This document shows, piece after piece, positions 52,071 to 62,303 of a stretch of 64,000 nt of DNA. Numbering within the stretch: position 1 is the stretch's first letter; every line of letters begins with the position of its first letter. Under the pieces are notes generated by a model. That model had not been told where the DNA came from. It saw nothing but the letters and a program-made list of their open reading frames with translations, and did no database searches. The DNA is taken from the NCBI GenBank assembly GCA_020638735.1, contig JACKHZ010000009.1, positions 434,001 to 498,000 of the forward strand. The letters are read 5' to 3'. The translations under genes were made by a program, and so were the position numbers. This stretch comes from Planctomycetota bacterium (GTDB lineage: Bacteria; Planctomycetota; UBA1135; UBA2386).

Positions 52071-53686
52071 ACCGAGCCCGCGTCCGGCAGCGGCGCGTCC
52101 TCGTTGGTGGTGTCGCGACCGGCAGCGACCATGCTCTTGATGCGGATGCGGAACTCGCCGCGTTCCTCCGGCTCGGCGGGGCGCCAACGGCCCTGATGGC
52201 GGCGGCGTTCGATCGCCGCGCCCTGCATCACCACCGACGTGACGTGCTTGCCCTCGGGCGAGAACACGTGCACGCGTCCCTTCGGCCCGAGCACGACCAC
52301 GGTCGCCTGGTCGATGTCCCAGAGGATCGCCTGGTCACTGGCCTCGGCGGCGTCCGGGTAGGCGCGCGACGTCGGCCGCTGGCCCTCCTCGCTGCGCTCG
52401 AGACCGTGCTGGGTGCGCCGACCGGCGTTCCTGGTGCGGCTCTGCAGCTGGCGCGCGAGGTCCTGCAGCAGCGGCAGCACGAACGCCTCCTCGTCGACCT
52501 CGCCGTGCTTGAGCTGGCCCTCGAGCCGCAGCGCCTCGCCGTCGAGCTTGCGCTGGAACCGGCTGAGGATCTGCATCAGCGCAGGGTCGGCGAGGTCCAT
52601 CGGGTCGACGGCCCCGACCGCGTGCAGGCGCAGCCGCACGCGGCCTTCGAGCGTCGACCCGCGCAGCAGCTGGAAGCTGAAGGCGCAGCGCCCCGCGTCG
52701 TTGAGCACGCGGAACAGGCCGGCGTCGACCTGACCGAGGATCTTGAACACCGGCGAGGCGCTGCCGAACTCGGCGAGCTGCTGGGTGCGCAGCACCCGGC
52801 CCATCGTCACGTGCGTCAGGATCACCTCCTCGCCGGCCAGCAGCCGGTCGATGTTGGCGTCCTTGCGATCGATCGCCAGCGTCACGAAGTCGGCGAAGTT
52901 GGGCTTGCCGGTCGACGTGTAGCCGTCGAACACCTGACGCGGCTCCTTCGGCCGGCAACCCTCGGCGTGCGAGCTGTCGTCGAAGTAGCTGTAGACGGCG
53001 CCCGGGCGCAGCGCCTTCTCGTGCTCGCGCACGTCGCGCACGCGCTGCAGGATCTGCTCGACCGCAGTGCCGGCTGCGTGGCGGACGTCGTTGCCGCCGT
53101 CGAGCGGCACGCGCAGGTGCAGGTCGAGGTAACGCGGCATCGCCAACGGATCGACGCCCTCGACGCGCAACAACGCCTGCGCCATGTCGGCCAGCGCACG
53201 CACCGCCAGCATGGCGGAGTGCTGGGAGTCCTTGTGACCGCGACGGTCGCGACCGTGTTCCTTGCGCGGATGTTCGCGACCGCCTTCGCGGCGCTGCTTG
53301 CCCTGCTTCTGCTTCGGCTGGCGTTGCTGCTGGGGCCGCGGCGCGGCCTCGGCCTCGCCCTCGGCCGGAGCCTCGCCGGAGTCGACGCCTTCGGCCGTCT
53401 CGCCGCCTTCCGCGCCATCGCCACCGGCCTCGCCACCACCCTTGCGACGGCGGCGGCGGCGGCGGCGGCGCTTGCGGCCACCCTCCCCATCGCCTTCGCC
53501 GGTAGCGGCGCCTTCGCCACCACCATCGTGGTCGGCGCCATCGTGGTCGGCGCCATCGTCTGGACGATGCCCACCACCAGGATCACCACCGGGCGATGGC
53601 GACGACGACGCGGCGACCTCTGCCTGGGGCTCGGTCGGGTGCGCCGGCTCGGCCGGCGGGACAGCTGCGGGATCGGACTCGTTCAC
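52067..53686 (-). CDS. protein with acidic/Arg-rich low-complexity N-terminus, function unknown
   Basis: Predicted 539 residues from a GTG at 53684-53686 (NESDPAAVPPAEPAHPTEP). About the first 160 residues are low complexity: acidic Gly/Asp repeats (GADHD twice, from a 15-bp tandem repeat near 53524-53553), a run of about nine arginines between lysines, and a Gln/Lys/His-rich stretch. The remaining 380 residues are folded: MLAVRALADMAQALLRVEGVD, AVYSYFDDSSHAEG, GEEVILTHVTMGRVLRTQQLAEFG and AILWDIDQATVVVLGPKGRVHVF. Not recognised. The charged tail suggests RNA, DNA or ribosome binding; this is only inference. Translationally coupled to mogA. Confidence 0.6.
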   Translation of the reverse strand: MNESDPAAVPPAEPAHPTEPQAEVAASSSPSPGGDPGGGHRPDDGADHDGADHDGGGEGAATGEGDGEGGRKRRRRRRRRRKGGGEAGGDGAEGGETAEGVDSGEAPAEGEAEAAPRPQQQRQPKQKQGKQRREGGREHPRKEHGRDRRGHKDSQHSAMLAVRALADMAQALLRVEGVDPLAMPRYLDLHLRVPLDGGNDVRHAAGTAVEQILQRVRDVREHEKALRPGAVYSYFDDSSHAEGCRPKEPRQVFDGYTSTGKPNFADFVTLAIDRKDANIDRLLAGEEVILTHVTMGRVLRTQQLAEFGSASPVFKILGQVDAGLFRVLNDAGRCAFSFQLLRGSTLEGRVRLRLHAVGAVDPMDLADPALMQILSRFQRKLDGEALRLEGQLKHGEVDEEAFVLPLLQDLARQLQSRTRNAGRRTQHGLERSEEGQRPTSRAYPDAAEASDQAILWDIDQATVVVLGPKGRVHVFSPEGKHVTSVVMQGAAIERRRHQGRWRPAEPEERGEFRIRIKSMVAAGRDTTNEDAPLPDAGSV

Positions 53687-53823
53687 GGGCCGGAAGACGA
53701 TGCAGGGCGACCGCCGGACGGGCAAGCCGGCCGGGCAAGAAACACCGCAGCGCACCTCACGGCGCAGGCGACGTTTCCCCTGGAGGCGCCGGTCTGCTTA
53801 GATCCACGGCAGCCACCAAGGTC

Positions 53824-55178
<1,355 letters not shown>

Positions 55179-55182
<4 letters not shown>

Positions 55183-55967
55183 GCATGAACTTCGGAAGGG
55201 AGCAGGCGCTGCTGAAGCAGCGCCTCGGGGCTGTCGCGACGCCCGCGCAGGCGGCGGAGAAGGAGGCGGAGCACGGCGGGGAGCAGAGCTACCTCGGCGC
55301 GCCCGACGCGGAGGTCGAAGCCGCGGCGATGGATCTCTGCGCCGCCTACCCCGAGATGGGGCGCGCGCAGATGACCGCGTTCGTGCGCACGCTGTGGCAG
55401 AGCAAGGTGCACGAGCTGCGCCAGGTCGGCGTCACGATCCTGGCCGAACGCGCGCAGCTGCTCGAGCCGCACGACCTGCCGTTCGTCGAGACGCTGCTCA
55501 AGGACCAGAGCGGCTCGGCGCACACTGCCAGGCTCGCCGCGCAAGTGCTCGGCCCGCTGGTCGGCAAGAACAAGAAGCTGTGGAAGGACCTGCAGAAGCT
55601 CGCGCAGAGCGCCAACGAACGCCTGCGCCGCGCGGCCGTGCACGCGACCAAGGCGCCGCTCAGCAGCGACGGCACGGTGTTCGACCGCTTCGAGAAGCTG
55701 GTCACGCCGCTGCTGGCCGAGGCCGACCAGTTGCTGCAGAAGGCGATCGACGACGTGCTGGTCGCGGCGGCCGCGCAGGCCGGAGACCAGGTGCGCGCGT
55801 TCGCCGACGAGCACGGGCGCAAGGTCAAGCTGCCGAAGGCGAAGCCCGCCAAGACCGTCGAGGTCGCGTCGCCCAAGGCGCCGCCCAAGGCGACCGCCAG
55901 GAAGGCCGCGCCGAAGAAGTCGGCCAAGAAGCCCGCCGCGCCGGCGCGCAGGAAGGCGGCGAAGTAG
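55179..55967 (+). CDS. AlkD-like DNA alkylation repair protein with a histone-H1-like tail
   Basis: Predicted 262 residues (MSMNFGREQALLKQRL). HEAT-type helices (AYPEMGRAQMTAFVRTLWQSK, VHELRQVGVTILAERAQLL, LPFVETLLKDQSGSAHTARLAAQVLGPLVG, KNKKLWKDLQKLAQSANERLRRAAVHATK) match the DNA-glycosylase AlkD family. Catalytic Trp/Asp residues could not be mapped with certainty. The last 55 residues are Lys/Ala/Pro-rich (KLPKAKPAKTVEVASPKAPPK, KATARKAAPKKSAKKPAA), like bacterial H1-type tails, which would add non-specific DNA binding. Start overlaps cbs by 4 nt. The link between sulfur metabolism and DNA repair is probably only operonic. Confidence 0.75.
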
Positions 55968-55991
55968 CCGCCGCCGGGGCGCCGGACCACC

Positions 55992-57515
55992 TCAGTTGCC
56001 GATCGTCATCTCGGCGGCGTCCGAAGTCTCGAGCACGGGGAAGCCGAGCGCGTTGAGACCCTGCACATAGATCCTGGCGCCGACCAGCGAGGCGTGCAGC
56101 GGGATGTTGATCGACTGGAAGCTGCTCATCGACGGGAACTGCAGATGGTCGGCCGACACGTAGAGCGTGCACGAGCTGGCGATCGTCTGCAGCTGCAGCG
56201 GCAGCGACATCCCGGCGTAGTCCGTGTCGGACGTGCCGAGGATCAGGAACTCGAACCCGGTCGGCGTGGTGAGGTTGTCGAAGCGGAAGCTGTAGGCGGT
56301 GCCGATGTGCGGCAGCCCGATGCCGGGTCGGATGTGCGTGGAGGTGAAGTTGCAGGAGTTCCCGAACGGGCGGAACGAGCCGTCGCGCTCGCCAGCCGCC
56401 GCCTGCGCCAGCATCGTCAGCGAGCCCGCGGTCTGCGAGCCGTTGTAGGTGTTGCTCGCCCCGACCAGCACCACCGGACGCGTGGTCGGCCCGAAGGCCG
56501 GGTGCATCGCGACCGCGCGCCCCATGTCCTCGCCGGCCTCCTGGCCCGCGCGCTCGAACAACAACGAGCCGTCGGCGCCCGAATAGGCACGCACGCGCCC
56601 CTGCGGCGCGGCGGCCGGCTGGCCGACCGCGACATCGGCGAACCCGTCGCCGTCCAGGTCGACGCCGCCGCAGGCGCTCTCGCCGCCGGGCACGGTCAGC
56701 AACACGGAACCGTCGAAGCCGGAGAGCACGTCCGCCGTAGCGCCGCCGCTGGCCGTGGCGATGACGTCGCCGATGCTGTCGCCGTCCAACCAACCGGCGT
56801 CGTCGACCCGCTCGTAGCCGCCCACCGTCCACACCATGCCCGACGGCTGATGGGCCGTCAGGCCGCCCGGCTCGCGCACCACCAGGTAGCGCGTCCAGAC
56901 CGACGGGCCAGCGATCGCCGCGACGCTCGTCACCGCGCTGCCGAGCGAGGCGATCGGGGCGCCGTTGCTGCCGGACACGACCTCGACGACGCCGCCGACG
57001 AGCCAGGCCAGGTCCGGCACCTGGTCGAAGTTCCAGTCGCCGGCCGCGACCAGCGCGTCGACCGCGACGGGGAACGCGTTCAACAGCGACGCGTCGGCGC
57101 CCGAGACGAGGTGCACGGCGCTCTGGGTGGCGACCAACACGTCGGGCACGAGGTCGCCGTCGACGTCGCCCGGCGCGGCGAGCAGCCGGCCGGCGCCGTC
57201 GACGCCGAGGACCGGCACATACGTATGCAGGATCGCGCCGTCGAGGCCGGACAGCAGGCTCACCTTGCCCCCGCCCACGGAGCCGGTGACGGGGAAATGG
57301 AACGGGTCGGCAACGGCGACGTCGCGCCAACCGTCGCCGTCGACGTCCCCGACCACCACGACGGCCCGACCGTAGCCGCCGCCGCCGAAGATGCCGTCGC
57401 CGAACGTACGCAGCAGCTGCCGCGCGTGCTGCGACGGCAGCGCCGCAGCGAGTGCGGTCAGCACGAGCGGGAAGGTCGAGGCACCGACGATGGAGGCGAG
57501 GGGCGAGGTGTTCAT
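55992..57515 (-). CDS. secreted FG-GAP/integrin-like repeat protein
   Basis: Predicted 507 residues from the ATG at 57513-57515. A signal peptide (FPLVLTALAAALPSQ) precedes FG-GAP-type propeller blades with Ca-binding loops: VVVVGDVDGDGWRDVAVADP, AAPGDVDGDLVPDVLVAT, AAGDWNFDQVPDLAWL, AGWLDGDSIGDVIATA and GGVDLDGDGFADVAVGQP. The last 140 residues form a separate module ending SLVGARIYVQGLNALGFPV and SDAAEMTIGN, similar to the end of the protein at 5428. Surface-exposed, adhesion or binding role inferred. It converges on the AlkD-like gene with 24 bp between stops. Confidence 0.82.
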   Translation of the reverse strand: MNTSPLASIVGASTFPLVLTALAAALPSQHARQLLRTFGDGIFGGGGYGRAVVVVGDVDGDGWRDVAVADPFHFPVTGSVGGGKVSLLSGLDGAILHTYVPVLGVDGAGRLLAAPGDVDGDLVPDVLVATQSAVHLVSGADASLLNAFPVAVDALVAAGDWNFDQVPDLAWLVGGVVEVVSGSNGAPIASLGSAVTSVAAIAGPSVWTRYLVVREPGGLTAHQPSGMVWTVGGYERVDDAGWLDGDSIGDVIATASGGATADVLSGFDGSVLLTVPGGESACGGVDLDGDGFADVAVGQPAAAPQGRVRAYSGADGSLLFERAGQEAGEDMGRAVAMHPAFGPTTRPVVLVGASNTYNGSQTAGSLTMLAQAAAGERDGSFRPFGNSCNFTSTHIRPGIGLPHIGTAYSFRFDNLTTPTGFEFLILGTSDTDYAGMSLPLQLQTIASSCTLYVSADHLQFPSMSSFQSINIPLHASLVGARIYVQGLNALGFPVLETSDAAEMTIGN

Positions 57516-57695
57516 GCGCGGACTCTCCGAGGGACGGCAGAGCATAGCGGAGCACTGCGGGGGATCGCGCCGAGCTGACGGCGCGCCGCCGAGGCTCGGG
57601 GTCCGCCGCCCTGATCGGATTCCCCCGGCCAATGCTCACGATTCGACGCCTGCGGCTGTCGCGCGCCCATCGGCGCAGCTCGCACACCAGAAACC

Positions 57696-57700
57696 GAGGA
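57696..57700 (+). promoter_or_regulatory. ribosome-binding site GAGGA
   Basis: GAGGA at 57696-57700 sits 3 nt before the ATG at 57704. It supports that start over upstream codons; a signal peptide follows immediately. Confidence 0.5.
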
Positions 57701-57703
57701 TCC

Positions 57704-59800
57704 ATGACCCGTCACACCCCAGCCACCCTGTTGGCGCTCGCCACCGCACTGTCCACCGCATCCGCCCAGAGCCTCCTGCAGCAGTACGGTGAGAACGTGC
57801 AGGGCTCCAACGAGACCGTCGCCGCCGGCGTGACGGTCGCTGCCTCGGCCGCCACCAGCGTCCCGGTGATGGACCTGGACGGCAACATCGTCTGGCGCGC
57901 CAAGCTGGCCGGCGCCTCGATCACCACGGCCAACGACTACGCGCTGTTCTACGGTCGCAACGGCAACGACCTGACGATGCTGTTCCAGGAAGGCGACGCG
58001 GACCCGTCGGGCACCTACGGCAACGCGACCGCCAGCGGCAGTCAGTGGGACAACCACCGGCTCAGCCCGGAGAACGACTTCCTCGTCTGGGGCACGTCGC
58101 TCGTGCAGGACGGGGCGACGATCGTCTCCACCAACGACACCCTGGTCTACTGGGGCCAGGTCGGCAGCGCGCCGCTGATCCTGATCCAGGAAGGCACCAC
58201 CGTGATGCCGAGCGGCGGCGCCGTCGCCAGCGGCACGCAGTCGGCCGCGCCCGGCCAGTTCGTGATGAACTCGACCGGCACGGCGATCTTCAAGGCCACG
58301 TTCGCCGGCGGCGACGTCGGCGTCTTCAACGGCATCAGCACTTGGGGCAACGACGCGCTGCTGGTCGGCACGCCGGGCAACCTGTCGTGGGTCTGCCGCG
58401 AAGGCGACCTGATCAACGGCGGCCAGCAGGCAATCGGCAACCTGACGTTCTTCGGCAGCAGCTCGCCGGTGACGATCGACGACCAGGGCCGGTCCGTTTT
58501 CGCGCAGGCGCTGTCGACGACCGAGGGCCTCAGCCCCGCGACCTCGAACGACGACGCCACGCTGCTGCTCTACACGCCCGGCTCAGGCCTGTCGCTGCTG
58601 ATCCGCGAAGGTGACGCCGCAGCCGACACCAACCCGCCGCTCGGCGAGGGCAACCTCTACGGCACGCTGAACCTGCCCCGCGCCAGCCTGTCGCGCCACA
58701 ACGGCCACGTGCTGTTCCTCAGCAACATGACCGGCGGCAACGTCACCGGCGCGAACGACGACATCGGCATCTTCGCCGGCCAGATCGGCGGCGGCTTCAC
58801 CCGCGTCGCCCGCGAGAGCGAGGCCGCGCCGACCGGCGTGTCGGGTGAGACCTACAGCGCCTTCTTCACCAACGGCTCGCAGTCGATCAACGACAACGGC
58901 ACCGTGATCTTCGTCGCCCAGCTCGGCAACGCCGCGAGCACCGCCTCGGACGTCGCGATCTTCCGCGCCGTGCCGCCCTACGGCCCCGGCGACGTGACGA
59001 TGATCCTGCGCGAAGGCGACGCCGTCGCCGGCCTGCCCGTCGGCTGGACGGTCAGCAACACGAACGGCGGCGGCATGGGCTCGAGCTCCACGCACCCGCT
59101 GCTCAACGACCGCGAGATGGTGCTGGTCAACGTCGCCGGTGTCGGTGATCCGACCCAGGCCAACTGGGGCACCCCGGGCACGATCTGCTGGGACCCGGAG
59201 CACGGCGCGCGCGCCTTCTACGTGCAGGGTGACACGTTCACCGTCAACGGCAACGTCTGGGCGACCTCGTCGGCCGCCGGCTTCAACGGCAGCAACAGCT
59301 ACGCCTCGGGCGACGGCTGCATGATGCAGTTCAACAACAACGGCGACGTCTGCCTGAAGATGTTCAGCGGCTCGGAGAACGCGGTCGTGCGCGGCCACGT
59401 CGGTTCGATGATCTGCGAGCCGGCGTCGGTGCCCGCCGCCGGCGGCGTCGCGCACGACTTCCACATCGACTGCGGCCCCGCCCACGCCAACGAGTTCTAC
59501 CTCGTCATCGCGTCGGGCGCCGGCACGCGGCCGGGCTTCCTCAACCCGCTCAACCCGAGCCTGCACGTGCCGCTCAACCCGGACTTCTGGCTGGGCGCGA
59601 CGATCGAGCTCCCGAACTCGACGATCTGGCAGAACAGCTTCTGGCTCACCGACGCGAACGGCGCGGGCAGCGCGTCCTTCCAGCTGCCGGCCGGCCTGCC
59701 CGGCGCGCTGGGGCTCGGCCTGCACCACGCCGCGGCGCTGTTCGACCTGTCGCTGACCGGCACGTTCGTCACCGAGCCGAGCAAGGTGCGCCACTACTGA
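57704..59800 (+). CDS. secreted REGD-repeat protein (DUF7453-like)
   Basis: Predicted 698 residues with a signal peptide (ATLLALATALSTASA). The body is a tandem array of blades each marked by a short acidic motif: LFQEGDADPSG, ILIQEGTTVMPSG, VCREGDLINGG, LLIREGDAAAD, VARESEAAPTG, MILREGDAVAG and FYVQGDTFTVNG. This repeat is known in planctomycete secreted proteins (I recall it as DUF7453). The C-terminal 110 residues (ANEFYLVIASGAGTRPGF, LHVPLNPDFW, GLGLHHAAALFD) match the end of the protein at 2514. Function unknown. The stop overlaps the convergent BtuF-like gene by 7 nt. Confidence 0.8.
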   Translation: MTRHTPATLLALATALSTASAQSLLQQYGENVQGSNETVAAGVTVAASAATSVPVMDLDGNIVWRAKLAGASITTANDYALFYGRNGNDLTMLFQEGDADPSGTYGNATASGSQWDNHRLSPENDFLVWGTSLVQDGATIVSTNDTLVYWGQVGSAPLILIQEGTTVMPSGGAVASGTQSAAPGQFVMNSTGTAIFKATFAGGDVGVFNGISTWGNDALLVGTPGNLSWVCREGDLINGGQQAIGNLTFFGSSSPVTIDDQGRSVFAQALSTTEGLSPATSNDDATLLLYTPGSGLSLLIREGDAAADTNPPLGEGNLYGTLNLPRASLSRHNGHVLFLSNMTGGNVTGANDDIGIFAGQIGGGFTRVARESEAAPTGVSGETYSAFFTNGSQSINDNGTVIFVAQLGNAASTASDVAIFRAVPPYGPGDVTMILREGDAVAGLPVGWTVSNTNGGGMGSSSTHPLLNDREMVLVNVAGVGDPTQANWGTPGTICWDPEHGARAFYVQGDTFTVNGNVWATSSAAGFNGSNSYASGDGCMMQFNNNGDVCLKMFSGSENAVVRGHVGSMICEPASVPAAGGVAHDFHIDCGPAHANEFYLVIASGAGTRPGFLNPLNPSLHVPLNPDFWLGATIELPNSTIWQNSFWLTDANGAGSASFQLPAGLPGALGLGLHHAAALFDLSLTGTFVTEPSKVRHY

Positions 59801-60579
59801 TCGGCGCCCGCGAGCGTCTGCGCGCAGCGCAGCGCCCGCTCCAGACCGACGGCGAGGTGCGCGCCGTGCCAGCTGAAGTCGCGGCCGTCGCACAGCACCA
59901 GCTGCGCCGCGCCGAAGCGGCCCGACGCGCACAACGCGTCGCGCTGCGCCGCGTCGAACGCCCACGGCTCGCTGGCCAGCAGCACGACGTCGACGCCGTC
60001 CGCCCTCGCCTGCTCGGGTGAGAGCTCCGGATATCGGGCCGACGGGCCGTCGACGGCGGCGACGTTGTCGAGGCCGACCGCCGCCAGCACGTCGTGCACG
60101 AACGTGCCGGGCCCGACGGTCATCCAGGGCTTCGGCCAGATCGCGTAGTAGACGCGGCGACGCGGCCGGCCGCGGGTCGCGTCGTGCGCCTGTCGCCGCG
60201 TCGCGGCGATGCGGGCGACGACCGGCGTCGCCGCGTCTGGCGCGCCGAGCGCCGCCGCCAGCTCGACGAGCGCGGCTGAGGCTTCTTCGATCGTGACCGG
60301 CGTCTGCGCCAACACCGGCACCCGCGCCGCCAGCCACTCGAGGTCCTCGACGCGGTTCTCCTCGCGGTTCATCAGCACCAGCTCCGGCGCCAGCGCCAGC
60401 ACCGCCTCGCGGTCCGGGTTCTTGGTGCCGCCGACGCGCGCCACACAGCGCAGCGCCGCGGCCGGCTCGCTGCAGTACCGCGTGCAGCCGACCAGTCGCG
60501 CGCCGGCGCCGAACGCCACCACCGACCCGGTCGTGCTCGGCACCAGGCTGACGATGCGCTGCGGGATCGCGTTCACCAC
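59794..60579 (-). CDS. helical-backbone metal-receptor protein, BtuF-like, without signal peptide
   Basis: Predicted 261 residues. The cobalamin/siderophore-binding fold is recognised from PQRIVSLVPSTTGSVVAFGAGARLVGCTRYC, VARVGGTKNPDREAVLALAPELVLMNREENR, VYYAIWPKPWMTVGPGTFVHDVLAAVG and ADGVDVVLLASEPWAF. Most relatives are periplasmic, but this one starts at the domain with no signal peptide, so it may be cytoplasmic or use an unusual export route. No btuC or btuD is nearby. It is followed, same strand orientation reversed, by an antisense tail overlap with the REGD gene. Confidence 0.78.
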   Translation of the reverse strand: MVNAIPQRIVSLVPSTTGSVVAFGAGARLVGCTRYCSEPAAALRCVARVGGTKNPDREAVLALAPELVLMNREENRVEDLEWLAARVPVLAQTPVTIEEASAALVELAAALGAPDAATPVVARIAATRRQAHDATRGRPRRRVYYAIWPKPWMTVGPGTFVHDVLAAVGLDNVAAVDGPSARYPELSPEQARADGVDVVLLASEPWAFDAAQRDALCASGRFGAAQLVLCDGRDFSWHGAHLAVGLERALRCAQTLAGADQ

Positions 60580-60601
60580 CGCACGCTACAGGAGCGGCGC
60601 G

Positions 60602-61480
60602 CTACTGCCCCGCCTTCTGCTGCAGCTCCTGGTTGTTCGGGTGGCGACGCAGGCCGCGGCGCCAGATCTCCGCCGCGCGCTCGGGCTCGCGCTCGGCGAG
60701 CAGGTTGCCGAGGTAGAGGTAGGTCTGCGCCTGGTCGTCCTGCACCGGCATCGAGTCCTGCTGGTCGATCAGCGTCTCGAAGTGCGCGATCGCGTCCTTC
60801 TTCTTGCCGAGGAAGTCGGGGTAGAACGTGTAGCTGACCGCCTTGGTGAAGCGCGCCTCCCAGTGATGGTCGTCGAGCGCGAGCACCTTGTCGAACTGCT
60901 TGTCCGCCTTCATCGAGAACTGCCACTTGCTCTGGTCCATCTGCACGTACGACATGCAGGCGCGCGCCAGCTGCATCTGCGACTCCGGGTCGTTGGGATT
61001 GGCCTCGGCCAGCTCCTCGAACTTCGCGATCACGTCGTCCATGCGGCCGGCTTCGAACGCCTTCCGCCACAGCGCCGAGTCGCTCCAGAAGTTGGTGCCG
61101 GCCAACTTGTCGAAGTCCCGCTCCAGGTCGAACGCCGCCTCGCCGCCGTCGCCGCCCGCCGCGGCGTCGGCCGCTTCGGCGCGTCCCGCGCGCTTCGACA
61201 GGTAGAGTTCGACCGCCGCGGCGATCATCTCCTGGGTGACCGGGGCGGCTTCGCGCCGCTGGACCGGCGCTGCGGCCACCGGCTCCGGGCGATCGCGCAG
61301 CGCGTCGAGTGCGCCGCGTAGCTCTTCGTTCGCCCGCTGCAGGTCCCCGAGGCGCGTCTCCACGTCGAGCAGCTTCATCGCCGCGGCGTCGTCGGCGGGC
61401 GGCCGCAACGCGAAGGAGACGCCGGCAGCGGCGGCGGTGGCGAGCACGGCGGAGACGACGACGACGGCGGTGGTGTTCAT
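60602..61480 (-). CDS. membrane-anchored TPR protein
   Basis: Predicted 292 residues. One N-terminal membrane helix (TAVVVVSAVLATAAAAGVSFAL) is followed by a coiled coil (MKLLDVETRLGDLQRANEELRGALDALRD) and TPR-like helices: RKAFEAGRMDDVIAKFEELAEANPNDPESQMQLARACM and TYLYLGNLLAEREPERAAEIWRRGLRRHPNNQELQQKAG. Scaffold role likely; partner unknown. It lies 23 bp before the BtuF-like gene. Confidence 0.8.
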   Translation of the reverse strand: MNTTAVVVVSAVLATAAAAGVSFALRPPADDAAAMKLLDVETRLGDLQRANEELRGALDALRDRPEPVAAAPVQRREAAPVTQEMIAAAVELYLSKRAGRAEAADAAAGGDGGEAAFDLERDFDKLAGTNFWSDSALWRKAFEAGRMDDVIAKFEELAEANPNDPESQMQLARACMSYVQMDQSKWQFSMKADKQFDKVLALDDHHWEARFTKAVSYTFYPDFLGKKKDAIAHFETLIDQQDSMPVQDDQAQTYLYLGNLLAEREPERAAEIWRRGLRRHPNNQELQQKAGQ

Positions 61481-61540
61481 GGGCGCCCCGCTACTCTACC
61501 TTGGTCCACCTATTTTCCCGGCCCGCGCCCCGCCCGCCCC

Positions 61541-62290
61541 ATGCAGGTCTACGACACCCACTGCCACCTCGGCCTCGACGACCCGAGCACCGCCGACCAG
61601 GACCACCACAACGCCGTCGCCGCGCGCGTGACGGCGATGCTGGTGGTCGGCATCGACCTCGCGACCAGCACCGCCGCGCGCGCGCTGACCCGCCTGCCCG
61701 GCGTGCGCTGGAGCGCCGGCCTGCACCCCAACGACGCGACGAGCTTCGACGCCGAGTGGCCGGGCCTGTGCGAGCTGGCCCGCGACCCGTCGTGCGCGGC
61801 GATCGGCGAGACGGGCATGGACTGCTTCCGCGACCGCACGCCGATCGACCAACAGGAACGCTCCCTGCGCGCCCACCTGGCGCTCGCCCGGGAGCTGGAC
61901 AAGCCGGTCATCTTCCACTGTCGCGACGCGTTCGAGCCGATGTTCCTCGTGCTCGCCGACGAACCGCCGGTGCGCGGCGTCATGCACTGCTTCTCCGGCG
62001 GGGTCGCCGAGGCGCGGCGGGCGCTCGACCTCGGCTACCTGCTGTCGTTCGCCGGGCCGCTGACCTACCCGAAGAGCGACGCGCTGCGCGAGGCGTGCGC
62101 GTTCGCGCCGCTCGACCGCGTGCTGGTCGAGACCGACGCGCCCTTCCTGCCGCCGCAGTCGCGCCGCGGCAAGCGCAATGAGCCGGCGCTGGTCGTCGAG
62201 ACGCTGCAGAAGCTCGCCGACGTGCGCGGCATCCCCCTCGCCGAGGCAGCCGAGGCGACGTTCGCCAACGCGCGGCGCTGTTTCGGCTGA
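61541..62290 (+). CDS. tatD: TatD-family metal-dependent hydrolase
   Basis: Predicted 249 residues. Motifs DTHCHLG (His7, His9), GLHPND, IGETGMDCF, VIFHCRDAF, HCFSGG and VETDAPFLPP match TatD/YcfH deoxyribonucleases. Cytoplasmic; family members act in DNA or D-aminoacyl-tRNA processing. It is divergent from the TPR gene with 60 bp between starts. Confidence 0.92.
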   Translation: MQVYDTHCHLGLDDPSTADQDHHNAVAARVTAMLVVGIDLATSTAARALTRLPGVRWSAGLHPNDATSFDAEWPGLCELARDPSCAAIGETGMDCFRDRTPIDQQERSLRAHLALARELDKPVIFHCRDAFEPMFLVLADEPPVRGVMHCFSGGVAEARRALDLGYLLSFAGPLTYPKSDALREACAFAPLDRVLVETDAPFLPPQSRRGKRNEPALVVETLQKLADVRGIPLAEAAEATFANARRCFG

Positions 62291-62303
62291 GGCGCCGCGC
62301 CGT

